Shown here piece after piece: positions 36,257 through 47,295 of a stretch of DNA of 64,000 nt; within the stretch, counting starts at the first letter, position 1; each line of letters begins with the position of its first letter. Both the position numbers and the translations under genes were made by a program. Source of the DNA: Sipunculus nudus. Taxonomy: Eukaryota > Annelida > Sipuncula > Golfingiida > Sipunculidae. Below the pieces are notes generated by a model. The model was not told the DNA's origin. It saw only the letters and a program-made list of their open reading frames with translations, and made no database searches. The stretch lies in assembly GCA_026874595.1 (NCBI GenBank), contig CM049306.1, positions 52,980,019 to 53,044,018 on the forward strand, in the 5' to 3' direction.

Positions 36257-36739
36257 TAAACCCAGGTTTTTTCAAACAGTTGAAAGATATTGTTCAAATA
36301 GTTCCAATCTGGGCATTCGGCATCTAGACGATGTGTCTAGACGTTTAGACACCTTGTCTAGACACCAGACAAAGCCAGGTCAGTTGCCATGGTGATGTCT
36401 GGACCCCACCTGGTTGTACTGAGTGACCTCTTGACTTGGCTTCTGAAACTGGGCATGTTCTCAAATCTGTTTACAAACACATTTCAATTGGCTACACTTG
36501 CTTTTTTACAGCTGCATTTACCCAATCTTTTCTTATAACATTGGCAGAACCCTGCCATAGAATAATTCTTGTTAGGTTTAATAAGCTCTAGGGCACCAAG
36601 TTTGACATGTGACTAATTCTTACATGTAAATTGGAGCTGCTAGTTCCGACAGTTTCTGACTAACAGCCCTGGACAGCAGATGGTGGACGGCAGACGGACA
36701 CCGCTGCGCCATTGCATAAGCTCACAGGTTCGCTAAAAA
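36257..36739 (+). mobile_element. Second 3' terminus fragment after E2
   Basis: The segment contains CTGAGTGACCTCTTGAC (the E1/E3 32-bp module) and GACGGCAGACGGACACCG, and ends CCATTGCATAAGCTCACAGG + TTCGCTAA. It follows E2 immediately, so E2 has two successive termini. Near its start (about 36330-36375) TGTCTAGAC/GTCTAGACA words occur three times. Confidence 0.65.
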
Positions 36740-37252
36740 TACCTCTGCCAAAAAATTAATAATAATTAAAATTTACCTTTTGAAATGAAAGAATAAGAAA
36801 GGTTGGTGTAAATTTATTTTTCAAGACAGCTAATCTCTTGCAGAGAAATACCTTTACAAACCACTACCCTTGTTAAGTTAAAAAAAAATTAATTCCTGAG
36901 GAATATTTTCAAGATTGCAGACTTCATTACCAATCCAATTTTCCAAAAGACAGCTGAGGATATTATAAAGCAATTTTGTTTTACAAACCATTTCTGCCAT
37001 GAATATTTAAATATATTTAATTGAGTTATATTCATTCTAGCCTTTCTCTCTGTATGAGCACTACAGACTTTATTAGTCATAAACCTTGAGACCTATTCAG
37101 TCAGTTTTTGTCAATCTCATTTTCTGCCACCAAAGGAAATGAGGAATATGTTTTAGATGAAGACACTGCATGGTCATTAATATTCATCATGAGAATTCCT
37201 TCAACAATATTGCCACTGGCAAATATGACTGTTATAGTGTCCTATGCTCTTC
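36740..37252. other. AT-rich spacer
   Basis: Nothing recognised apart from A/T-rich stretches leading into the TC tract. Confidence 0.5.
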
Positions 37253-37347
37253 TTTTTTTCTCTCTCTCTGTCTCTCTCTCTCTCTCTCATTCTCTCTCTC
37301 TCTTTCTTTTTTTGCTCTCTCTCTCTTTCTCTCTCTCTATCTCTCTT

Positions 37348-37410
<63 letters not shown>

Positions 37411-37454
37411 CCTTTTTTCTTTCTCTCTCTCCCCCCCTCTCTCTCTCGCTCTCA
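37253..37454. repeat. (TC)n microsatellite, about 200 bp
   Basis: Nearly pure CT/TC dinucleotides, interrupted by short T runs, single A/G changes and a C7 run. All four Ser/Leu/Phe- or Arg/Glu-rich frames across it (both strands) are artefacts of the repeat. Confidence 0.98.
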
Positions 37455-37559
37455 TTTGTTTAAACTGAATATGAAAGAAACTTTAAAGGAGCCAATCACC
37501 TATCTATTCATCATGATAAACTAAAGGTAATCCTTTACAGCTTTCACAAATATAAGCTA

Positions 37560-37850
37560 GAAAACATGGATATCACCGCACACAGGTTGCTTGTTTTGTT
37601 TATATCAGTGTATTTATAATGTTTGGGCTGCCAAAATAATCAAAACAAATTCAATTAGGGCATCTGACAGCAAGTCAGATAATCCAGAGCTTTGCAAATG
37701 GCATTTTGCAACAACTGACCTTTCTACCTCTGCATATATGCAACCTACAACCTTAGGTTACATGTTTTTCCAATTGTTAATTTTGCTGTGTTTACAAACA
37801 TATTGTTGATAAACAAGTTCATACATCCTTCACAAAGGCCTTATAAGAAC
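37560..37850 (+). repeat. Interspersed repeat, pair with 47296-47598
   Basis: It aligns by eye with 47296-47598 in the same orientation through TTGTTTTGTTTATATC, GCCAAAATAATCAAAACAAAT, GCAAGTC, CATTTTGCAA, CCTTAGGTTACATGTTTTT and ACATATTGTTGATAAACAAG (small differences in the partner). No coding capacity is visible and termini are not defined. The 72-codon plus-strand frame inside is not conserved between the two copies. Confidence 0.72.
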
Positions 37851-38700
37851 TTGTCACAAACTTACCCAATATCATTCATACATAGAGTTCTTCAAAAGGT
37901 AGGTGTTTGGGCACCTTTTATTGGGTGAACAACTTATGTTTCCATCCGGCTTCATCACTGGGATATAAATATTAAGGGTGAATAAGAAAATCAAGAAGAT
38001 GTTAAATCTACAAGTAAGCATATATCTCTGTTCATAAACATGTACTGCAAGATGATCATAATGCCAGGCCTACATGCATTAACTTAACTTGGGGAGGATT
38101 TTACAATGTCTGACCAAATGTATCCCTTTGAAAGATGTTGAATGAACAATTCAGTTAATTAACATATTTCTTAACCAAAATACTTCCATTTTCTGTGTTT
38201 ATAATATTCCTATTTCAAATTATTTAGACTAAATAACCCTCTTAAAAAAGTCAGGGATAATTCTGTCATATTATTTTAGGGACATTTCAATCCATCCTCA
38301 TGATATATGTAACTATAAATTTAGGACCTGACTAGATCCATAGATTACATGAGTTCATTTTCTATGTGGTCAATTCCCAGGATATTTCATCAACTGGCTC
38401 AGTGGGATAGCCAAACTACTTTGGTATACACAGAGCAGCGAACCACCAAATTTGTCCTCTAGTATCCATCTCTGGTGTCTATCACCTCCATATTCTGGGA
38501 TTTCACCCATATATTACTCAGACCAATTCCTCCTGTAGCTATCCAGACATTCAATTTCTTATATGTTCAGATGTCCATTCTCCAATTTTGTTTCTTCAAC
38601 AGTTTAGGTCTGTCCCCTCCATTACCCAAGAGGGTGTGAACAATAAAGGCCATTATTAAGTATGATGAATAATATATTTTATGAGAAAGTATATTAATTA
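37851..38700. other. No gene seen
   Basis: AT-rich unique sequence with nothing recognised. Confidence 0.5.
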
Positions 38701-39900
38701 TTTCATGGGCCTCCTTGCATGACAAGAATGAAGATTCTAGGTCCAGTTGTTATGATTTTTACCCTGTTCACAGATAACCTATTCTTTAAAGGTCTCAAAA
38801 ATAGAGAAAAAAATTTTGTAAAAATTTGAGAAAAAAATAGCGGTGGCACACCCAGTCTGCAGAAACTGATGAAACACCTCATGATCAATATGTATGCCAA
38901 AAATCATGACCATCAGTGTTGTAGTTACTGAGATACTGCAGTTTTTGTATCAAATTTTTCATTATTATGGGGGGGGTATTTTGGAGCCATACAGCTTAAA
39001 GGATATGGGTAACAGAGACCTAATTTCTGGTTTCCATGGAGGCTTTTCATGGGTCTCCCTGTGTGTCAAGAATGAAGATTCTAGGTCAAGTTGTTATAAT
39101 TTGGGCCTTGTTAACAGATGTTCATATCTTTAATGAACTCAAAAATAGAGAAAAAAATTTGTAAAATTGCTGAACAAATACAGGTGGTGCCACCAGTCTG
39201 CAGAAACTGATGAAACACTTCATGATCAATATCCATGCAAACAATTATGGTGATCTCTGCATTACTTGTTCAGATACTTCAGTTTTGTATCAAATTTTTG
39301 TCTATTTTCGGGGGTATTTTGGGGCCCCATAGCTCAAAAGATATGGGTAACAGAGACCTAATTTCAGGTTTCCATGGAGACTTTTCATAGGTCTTTCACT
39401 GTGTCAAGAATATTGATTCTAGGTCCAGTCTATACAATTTGTGCCCTGTTAACAGATGTTCACATTTTTAAAAGTCTCAAAAATAGAGAAAACTATTCGT
39501 AAAAAATCGAAAAATACAGGTGGCACCACCAGTCTGCAGGAACTGATGGAACATCTCATGATCAATATGTGTGCCATAAATCATGACCATCAGGGATATA
39601 GTTAATGAGATATTGAAGTTTTTGTATGAAATTTTTGACTATTCTTGGGGGGGGGGGGTACTTTGGGGCCCCATAGCTCGAAGAATATGGGTAACAGAGA
39701 CCTAATTTCTGGTTTCCAAGGAGATTTTTTATGGACCTCTCAGAATCTCAAGTTACAAGATTCTAGGTCCAGTGGTTACGATTTGTGCCTGGTTAACAGA
39801 CAGATGGACAGACAGACGGCAAGACGGACAGACAGACGGCAAGACGGACCAAGAGTGATCGCTATAGCTCAGATGACTTACAGTCAGCTGAGCTAAAAAT
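38701..39900 (+). mobile_element. Tandem-core element, 340-bp units, copy 1
   Basis: About 3.5 units of 338-341 bp are present. Each contains a GGTGGYRCCACC-type palindrome plus AGTCTGCAGRAACTGATG (near 38842, 39183 and 39521), a TGTATCAAATTTTT...GGGGG(n)TA G run, ATATGGGTAACAGAGACCTA and GATTCTAGGTCCAG. The last unit runs into GACAGACGGCAAGACGGAC and then the tail GCTATAGCTCAGATGACTTA + CAGTCAGCTGAGCTAAAA. It is the same family as 60841-62386 but appears 5'-truncated, since it starts mid-unit at 38701. No enzyme-coding frame is present; assignment to Helentron-associated elements is inferred from architecture. Confidence 0.8.
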
Positions 39901-40539
39901 TGGATTTGGGATTATATATAACAATCTGAAATTTAGCTCTGATATTTTTTAACAATGAAACATGACTCTGAGGCATATCTAACACTCTAAAATTCAGGAG
40001 CTCTGAAGTTTTTGACCAAAAAATTTGAATTTGAGAAAAATCTAGCACTCTGAAATTTTCAAAAACAACATTTAGGAGCATCCTTGAAAGAGCGTATCTC
40101 TGTTCATTGTTACCTATGTGCCCCTATTTCCCCTGGAAGGTACATATGTTCATTGGTACCCACATTCCCTGGTACCTATGTACCCCAGTACCTATGTCCC
40201 TCAGTAACTATTTCCCCAAGCAGTTACCTATGTTCATTGGTACCCAAAATCCCTGGTACCTATTTTCCCCAGTACCTATGTTCCCTGGTATCTATTTCCC
40301 CTGGCAGGCACCTATGTTCATTGGTACCCACATTCTCTGGTACCTATGTTCCCCAGTACCTATGTTCCCCAGTATCTCCCCCGGTAGGTACCAATGTTCA
40401 TTGGTACCCAAAATCCCTGGTACCTATATTCCCCAGTACCTATGTTCCTTAGTATCTATTTCCCCCAGTAGGTCCCCCACTTTGCATGAAATCAATCATA
40501 GCCTGTGATAGTAGATAAATAAAATAAATCCCTACAATG
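39901..40539. other. 639-bp insert bounded by 20-bp direct repeat
   Basis: CAGTCAGCTGAGCTAAAAAT occurs exactly at 39881-39900 and 40540-40559, the first copy being the true tail of the preceding element. The segment between holds an AT-rich left part, the 84-bp minisatellite and an A-rich end (GTAGATAAATAAAATAAATC). It could be an insertion with a 20-bp target duplication, or an internal duplication of the tail. Confidence 0.6.
40098..40475 (+). repeat. 84-bp higher-order minisatellite (GTACCTATGTTCCCC)
   Basis: TTCATTGGTACCCA recurs at about 40149, 40233, 40317 and 40397, so the higher-order unit is 84, 84 and 80 bp. Inside each unit are several 16-17-bp subunits, GGTACCTATGTTCCCCA. As 84 is a multiple of three, frames of 122 and 133 codons stay open on the plus strand. 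They are not regarded as genes. Confidence 0.93.
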
Positions 40540-40559
40540 CAGTCAGCTGAGCTAAAAAT

Positions 40560-40889
40560 GTAAATAATAACAAAGAGAGAAAAAAGTCTGAGAGGAAAAG
40601 ATAAAAATGGTTGATATGATTGGTTTGAACTGACCTAAGGAATTGTTGCAAAATAATATTTTGGGATCTAACAATGTGTTTTTATTCATTCAACCATGTG
40701 AGCAGTTTATAAACATAAGATATAAACTATTACCATAATCATTGGTTAGCTCTTCAATGATAAATTGTTTACATGTTCAACAGTTTACACATATCTTCAG
40801 TTAGATCCTCACTTTTTTTAAGACCATGTTTTTTTCAATCTTATAAATTTTTCACAGTTGCAATACACAATACAACTAATTTTACATTA
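40560..40889. other. AT-rich spacer
   Basis: Nothing recognised between the 20-bp repeat and the second copy of the 1-kb interspersed repeat. Confidence 0.5.
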
Positions 40890-41899
40890 ACTTTTGATAA
40901 CTCCTTGGAATTACTATCTCAAGAAAAGTTTTGTACATTGGAGTGGAAACAACTTTAAAGTTAAGAAAATACAGTTCACACAATAACAATTATTGCATTA
41001 CACTTGGTGAATATTGTTGTGTGGGGGGGGGGGGTAAAAAGGGGAGGGAGGGGGTTATATGAGAATTACTGTACACCTGTGACAGCAGGGGTGCTCAGCC
41101 AGTATTGCCGTACTATTAAGGTTACCCAGGCAGGGCTGAAGTGACCAAAAGTGGGCTGCCTGGAGCTTGACAATGCAAGTGAATACAATAGAGCCTCCAA
41201 AAAATTCGATTTCTGGCCCACTTTTTAAGCTTTTATTTCAATTTAAGATTTGAAAAGATTAAATCCTCATTTATACACACTGTGAAAAATAAATCAATAG
41301 TGCTTAAAGGAAAATATGTGCCATGATCAAAGTTGGGCCAAATTTAAGGTACTGATTTTACAATTTTGCTAACTTAAATTACAAAATTTTGATCAGATTC
41401 TTATTAAACAACTGAATTATGATTAAATTAAGTTATATCTTTGGTAAATTTGTCTCTAGCTTCAAAAATTATCTTTTTAGGTGAGTAAATATATTTCCTG
41501 ATTGTTGACAACTTTAGTGCATTATGGTTAAGTCCATAAATTCAACAATTTACACAATGTTGGCATAATTTCTGGCATGTGCATAGGAAATATATGCAGA
41601 AATGGTTATTTAAAACATGAATCCATTGACACCTGTGATTTCCAAGGTGGGCAGTTTTGAAGTGCAACAATAGGTTTTTACTGGCAAATTGAGGGTTTTC
41701 CTTAATTTATTAAAAGAACGAAGTTGCAGTGACCCAGTTTTTGGTTTGGTAGAAGAACTAGGGGTCATCCAAATGGGTGAAGAATTTGGATCCATAGGTC
41801 AGTTTCAAAACATGCTTTAACGGATGACTGAAGGGACAGTAGGATAACAGACAAAGGACCATCACTATAGCTCACACGACTTACAGTCATCTGAGCTAA
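40890..41899 (+). repeat. 1-kb interspersed repeat, copy B
   Basis: This is the partner of 1150-2177 in the same orientation. The copies share TCAAGAAAAG, AATACAGTT, TTGGTGA followed by a G run (12 G at 41023-41034), GATTAAATCC, GGGC.AAATTTAAGGTAC, GAGGGTTTTCCTTAATTT, AGTGACCCAGTTTTTGG and the tail CACTATAGCTCACACGACTT + ACAGTCATCTGAGCTAA. Its microsatellite before the tail has decayed to scattered GGACAG words, so this copy looks older there, although its terminal stem is more perfectly paired than that of copy A. Confidence 0.72.
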
Positions 41900-42585
41900 T
41901 CATATATACCTAATCTAGCTAAATTAGCACTCAAACAGCCTGGATTTATGTTGTATTATCAATTTATAAGATTTAATTGTAAATAGCTACTATACCATTC
42001 AAAATTCAATTAGGCAAACACAATACAACCAAGTGTAATTTCACTTTTATTACTATGTTTAAAACAGATGCAGCAGATAACCATTTGGCTTTTTTTTGGA
42101 ACTTGCATTATTCCTGTAGCACATTTGGTGATTTTCAAGGTTTATAAAGCTGACATATAATAACTAGTCCTAATTAAATAATGTTTCCTCAAACGTAATT
42201 GTCTTGAATTATTTTTGAAAGTATAATTTATTTCCAGATTACTGATAAAGATAATTGATACACCTTTGTGCAGTGACGTTTAGCATTATTTCCGTAATTG
42301 CACACTCAAAACAAAGCAGTTACAGGCGGTATGCTTGTTGGATATAATGACATATCATTTCTTGCTGGCAAGCTGCTGTCCTTGATAAAATGAAAACTGC
42401 TGGCATGCAGTGATTATAAGTTTTGTTCACAGAGGGCAGGGTATTAATCACACAGTCTACTGGCTTTTTCCCCCAGATGTTATTAGAAAACATAGTAATT
42501 ACTCACTGATGTCTTGGCCTTTTGATGCATGAATACACATTAAAACTCAGCTACAGCAATTGTCTAAGGTTACTGATGCTAATTG
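41900..42585. other. AT-rich spacer
   Basis: No gene or repeat recognised. Confidence 0.5.
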
Positions 42586-43136
42586 TAGGCTGTCAAGCAC
42601 ACCATTGTGAAAATGAAGGACAAAAGTAGGACCAGTAATATTGAAAGGGTAGGACAAAATAGGGAAAAAAAAGAAGGAAAATGTAAGACAAAAGTAGGAC
42701 CAGTAATATTGAAAGGGTAGGACAAAATAGGAAAAAAAAGAAGGAAAATGTAAGACAAAAGTAGGAGTAGGACAAAAGTAGGACTAAGGACCACACATAA
42801 CAACATCATAAATTCATGCTTTTCTTGATAAACAAATGTGAAATTAAAAAAAATATTTTATTGAATGCATATTTAAATAAATTTTATGATATGGTGCTCA
42901 GTTTGTACCTGCAGTTTTGAAACTGCATGGTGCTCAAAATTGCAAAATAAATATTTTACTTAAAAAACATGTACAAAGACATTTGTAAATGTAGCAAATA
43001 TATATCCCAGCAACTTGATACTACATCTTACAGTTCTAGAGCAAAAATGTAGGAAAAAGCAGATTTTTCAAGGAAAAATAGGTAAAATAGGACTGAGCAA
43101 AAAAAAGTGGGAGAAGTAGGATCATTTGACAGCCTG
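42586..43136. mobile_element. 551-bp TIR element with 6-bp TSD
   Basis: It begins TAGGCTGTCAA and ends TTGACAGCCTG (10 of 11 complementary). Identical TAATTG hexamers flank it (42580-42585 and 43137-43142). The interior carries the 68-bp tandem repeat and AGGACTGAGC/AAGTAGGATCATTTGACA near the right end, and no transposase frame. Superfamily is uncertain: TIR wording is hAT-like, but the readable duplication is 6 bp rather than 8. Confidence 0.75.
42604..42790 (+). repeat. 68-bp tandem repeat inside TIR element
   Basis: CAAAAGTAGGACCAGTAATA starts at 42621 and 42689, and a shortened third copy (CAAAAGTAGGAGTAGG) starts at 42756. Units include GAAAGGGTAGGACAAAATAG and AAAAAAAAGAAGGAAAATG. The minus-strand Leu/Phe-rich frames over it are repeat artefacts. 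Confidence 0.92.
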
Positions 43137-43604
43137 TAATTGTCAGATTAAAATTATACATTTGTAAATGAAGAGTTGACTAACTTCTTTTAATGCTTTA
43201 TGCTAAATGATGATACCTTTAATCAAATATACACACATATAACAAGAAAGGTGTAGTCAAATGAGAACCTATGGGACAACAATTGCACGGGCTTCATGAA
43301 CATTACAACAGGTAAATCTTGGCAAGAAATAAATTCTGACAAGTAAGAAAGAGAGAGGTACACCATATCAAAACTGCTCCGAACTATCTGCCAAGACCTG
43401 CCATATAATAGTAACACACAACAGACCAACCCACTTATATTATCTAATAACTGTATGGGCTAATAATAGGTATGGTTCTCAGGCACTTTTTTAAGAAATC
43501 AGTGTGGGTGGGCAGTATTTTATTTTTTACTTTTATTTTGTATGTTTCAATAAAAATGTTATATGATCAGAGAAAAGCATGAAAATAACAGAATTTTTGG
43601 CTAA
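43137..43604. other. AT-rich spacer
   Basis: Nothing recognised. A 68-codon minus-strand frame at 43223-43429 has no domain. Confidence 0.45.
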
Positions 43605-43765
43605 ACAGATAAAAGCACTACATTACAAAGGAAATCTTATAAAAATTGTATTATTTTTATCTTCTGGAAAGATGAAAATCAAATAAAAATTTTCGATGTG
43701 GGAGGTTAAAATTGATGCGGACGGTGCCTGAGAACCAGACCTTTTATTTTTATTTGGCCTAACTT
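43605..43765 (+). repeat. Interspersed repeat, pair with 7936-8060
   Basis: This is the partner of 7936-8060. It has extra sequence (ATGAAAATCAAATAAAAATT) between TATCTTCTGGAAAG and AAATTGATGCGGACGGTGCC, so one copy has an insertion or the other a deletion. Confidence 0.6.
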
Positions 43766-44052
43766 ATACTATGTTATTAGAGTCTAACAGCTACATGCAT
43801 GGGTAGTAATAAACAGGCCTCATCATGGGTCTCTGATATCATATTTTGATATTATATTTTGATATCAGTATCCATATTGCTAGCCCACATGTCAGTTATA
43901 TTAATTTGAACCTGACATATTTCTATGTATCTATTACTTACATTTTGCCAAACACATGAAAGAATGATACTTAAAACCTGAGGTCACTCATTAAGAAATA
44001 TAATATATAAATCAGATAGATGAAGGCATTATATATGTAACTTATCATATTC

Positions 44053-44085
<33 letters not shown>

Positions 44086-44449
44086 TATTCATACATACAT
44101 ATATAAATATATATATACTAAGTTTTAAATAAATAATGTCATATATATACATTTAAGATGTTAAGGATAATAGTATAGTCATATAACAAACTAGGTATAT
44201 TGTTTATATAATTATCTGTATAATATGTATATAAATATATATATATATATAAAAATATAAATAAATGTGTCTATGTCTTTAAAATATCCATCATAACAGA
44301 CATTTGTATACTTTGTACACGTGTGCATTTTCTTTTATAAAAGTTTGCACTGTATAAAGTCTATGGTATATATATATATAAAGTATAAAGTTTCATGCTG
44401 ATACATTCAATGACAAACAATACTAAATATACACATAGAAGGTACTCAC
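43766..44449. other. AT-rich with TA microsatellites
   Basis: TA/TATACA tracts lie at 44046-44118, about 44228-44258 and about 44366-44382. No gene is seen. The lower end abuts the candidate exon at 44450. Confidence 0.6.
44046..44118. repeat. (TA)n microsatellite
   Basis: A run of TA dinucleotides with ACACAT and ATTCATACATACAT interruptions. Confidence 0.95.
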
Positions 44450-44606
44450 GCTGCTTTTCCCCAAAGATGAAATGCTTGCCCAGGTAGGGGAGAAGCTTGT
44501 AAAATTTCATACGAAACATGCAGCAAGTGGTTAGTAGATTGTCCCTAAGAGAAGAATGAAGTCCAAGACGCATGGACCACTCCCAGCGTTTCTTTTCCTT
44601 TGCCAC
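44450..44606 (-). CDS. Candidate coding exon, unknown protein
   Basis: The minus strand is open from about 44618 down to a textbook splice donor: the last exon base C at 44450 is followed by GTGAGT (plus strand ACTCAC, 44444-44449). The predicted peptide begins VAKEKKRWEWSMRLGLHSSL and continues through a Cys/Met-rich CCMFRMKFYKLLPYLGKHF to FGEKQ. Composition is protein-like, with varied third positions. Weak points are that the upstream acceptor is unclear (CTTCTGCAAG is the best candidate), there is an in-frame TAA five codons upstream, no start ATG is available at the 5' side, and I recognise no family. If real, it is an internal exon of a large minus-strand gene whose other exons are not visible here. 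Confidence 0.25.
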
Positions 44607-45730
44607 CTTGCAGAAGTCTTACTGGATCCCGTCAATATATAACAGCTCCATATAGTATTCCAGTTAATCACCATATACACAAAACCAGCACTAACTATAG
44701 CTTGTCATTCCATGTGCCGACAGACCCCAAGTCTGTAATCGTCAGCATGTACTTGACAGGCCCCACACACACAAATGGAGGTAGGCCGTGAAGACCAGCT
44801 GTTCTGGTGTGGTTTGTAATACCACTGGTGCCAATGTAGGAACGGGATCAGTGGATTCTATCTGTTTACGGTAGCCAGTGTATACAGCGCCACCCCCCAG
44901 GTGTGAGGCCACTGTAGTCGCAGCCTGACCACTGTACTTACCATTCCAATATGCGACCCAGTATTGAGCTTAGCAATCTGGGAGCGGGTGGGATTTAGCA
45001 AGACTTGAAGCTCTTGCCAGGGCCTCCTCAAACAAGACAAGCAGTTCAATCACTGGGATATTACATCCAGTTCACTGATGGCATGGATCTGCTGCTGGTT
45101 TTACCTGCTATGGAAGCAAGGTGTGGTGGAAAATACAGCAGGGCTGGGACAGCTGACAGCGGCTGCTGTGGGTTCCGTTATCTAATGATGATAAGAGCCA
45201 CCTGTTGGGGAGGTTGGTGTCCCTGGTTGTTCCCTCACTAATAAAACACTCGCCTGCCTGGGGAACGGAGAGACAATTTCACTACAATAGACCTGTCCAT
45301 CACTGTGCCTTACCAAGACTCAGCATGATAATTAGCCTGCCTTGTCCTTTACAGTTTGTCAGCTTCAGGCCTCATCCCCTGTGGGGGCAGGAAAATACAA
45401 GATGAAACCCTGCAGGGTTTGGCCAGCCTGCCGCCAGCATCATGATAGCCTTACACTTGGGAGGAGTGACCAGGGAAAGATCAGCACGAAACCATCAACT
45501 GCTCCATCATAAATACTTCCCTCCTCGAGGAACTTATTGTCTTGTGGTCTTTCATACTGAAGGATCAGGTATTCATAATTCAAATTAAGGGAACAAAACC
45601 CGAGTGATCCATCTGAAGAGGCTGATAAAAAATCAAGGCTGCAAACATGGGGTTCATGGTCGCAAAGTATCTCATGTTCATAATTTCTCTTTGGATTTGG
45701 TTTTTGCTGATCCATTATGCTCTTAAACTG
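44607..45730. other. GC-richer high-complexity block
   Basis: This is the longest GC-richer non-repetitive block of the window. It contains plus-strand frames of 63-78 codons and a minus-strand frame of 91 codons (45440-45715) beginning MDQQKPNPKRNYEHEILCDH, none with a recognised domain. CTGGTGTGGT...ACCACTGGTG near 44815-44831 is an imperfect inverted repeat. It might be a promoter/CpG-like region, an exon cluster or a regulatory block. Confidence 0.35.
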
Positions 45731-45968
45731 TCAGCCTATCATTAAGTGGTTTTCAACCTGCCCCTAACAATTGTTAATGATTTGTTGGTTTTATCAGTTA
45801 ATGCTGACAGAACGCAGATCAAACTGATCAATGTTATTCCTATATAACTAAAATGAACATTAATTGCCATGGTGATCCAAGTAATAAGGAGGTTAATAAT
45901 AAATTATATAATAAATTATACATCTCTAAATATGAACAACTCTCTCTCTCATAATACAGAAAAAACAG

Positions 45969-46036
45969 CTAGCTAGCTAGATAGATAGATACATAGATAA
46001 GATAGATAGGTAAATCAGTTGGATAGATAGATACAG
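45969..46036 (+). repeat. (TAGA)n/(TAGC)n microsatellite
   Basis: TAGCTAGCTAGC runs into TAGATAGATAGATACATAGA, with a second short TAGATAGATAGATA block after an interruption. The 232 bases before it (45731-45968) are AT-rich with nothing recognised. Confidence 0.93.
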
Positions 46037-46315
46037 ATGTTTATCAATTTATACATATATTACAGGCTCATTTTCTTTGAGAGCTGGATGTGGAATATTT
46101 AATATAAAGAATAAATCTCAACTGAGATGAACTTAAATCATTTAAATTTGCTCTCAAGAATTTATATCCAGACATGGATTATTTAGTACCAGAGTCATAA
46201 TAAGGATGACACAGATCTTAATCTGACTTGCTTTTCTTTTTGTTGAGTTAACATATTTCATGTTAATTGTGAGTCCAAAAGCTAATCTGATGGTAATGAA
46301 TACACTGATCACCAT

Positions 46316-46800
46316 GAATCTGGATTTAAATATAAGAATCTGGATTTAGAATATAAGAATCTGGATTTAGAATATAAGAATCTGGATTAGGAATATTAGG
46401 GTTTGGATTTAGAATATGAGGATCTCGATTTAGAATATAAGGATCTCGATTTAGAATAAAAAAATCTGGGTCTAGAATAAAAGAATCTGAATTTAGAATA
46501 AAAGAATGTGGATTTATAATATAAGGATCTGGATTTAGAAAATAAGGGTCTGGATTTAGAATAAAAGAATGTGGAATTATAAAATAAGGATCCAGATTTA
46601 GAATATAAGGTTCTGGATTTAGAATATAAAGATCTGACTTTAGGATGTAAGGATCTGGATTTGGAATATACTGATAAGGATTTATAATAAAAAGGATCTG
46701 GAATTAGAAGATAACATGCAAACTGGATATAGAATAAAAAGGATCTGGATTTAGAATATAAGGATCTGCATTTAGAAATTAAGGATCTGGATATAAAGTA
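46316..46800 (+). repeat. 21-bp minisatellite (GATTTAGAATATAAGGATCT)
   Basis: About 22 variable units of 19-23 bp. The unit reads as the heptapeptide YSKSRSL on the minus strand, which keeps a 173-codon frame open (46396-46917). The frame has a non-repetitive start (MIQLTDSPVAEYFISQILYI) but no recognised domain, and indels interrupt periodicity outside it. Coding is doubtful. Confidence 0.93.
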
Positions 46801-47295
46801 CACAGGCCCTAAAGTGACTCTCCTTTTGAGAGAGCAGTGAAGGACTATTTCAAATGTAATATACAATATCTGTGAAATGAAGTACTCAGCCACAGGAGAA
46901 TCTGTCAGTTGGATCACCTGACTGATATGACCACCTGCCTTTAAAGACTACCCTTGAATAAACCATGAGCTCTCATATTGGTTATAACTGACCAGTCTGA
47001 CAGAACCACCAGTGAATTAGGATAACTTTTGGACCACTTAAGAGTGGTATTATCACATGGGTTTAGCTGTAATTAAAATTATACATAGATCTTTGTTATT
47101 AGTTCACCACTGAACTGAGATCTCTCTGTAATAAGCACTGTATTACCACTAGTGTGCCTTTCAGAGATTAAACATAGACCTCTATCACCATAAATGGTTA
47201 AACATCCTTCCTTATACCTTTAAAGTGGCCTATTCAGGTATCTGACATCTATTAACAAAAGAATACCACTTGGATCTCTCATATAAATAGGCCAA
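46801..47295. other. No gene seen
   Basis: Unique sequence with short TGACCACC/GACCAGTC words that may derive from an old interspersed repeat upstream of 47296. Nothing definite. Confidence 0.4.

Noticed and set aside
37108-37524. Ser/Leu-rich and Arg/Glu-rich frames on both strands
   Set aside because: They are produced by the TC microsatellite.
40084-40508. 122- and 133-codon plus-strand frames rich in Pro, Tyr and Cys
   Set aside because: They are two phases of the same 84-bp minisatellite, whose period is a multiple of three.
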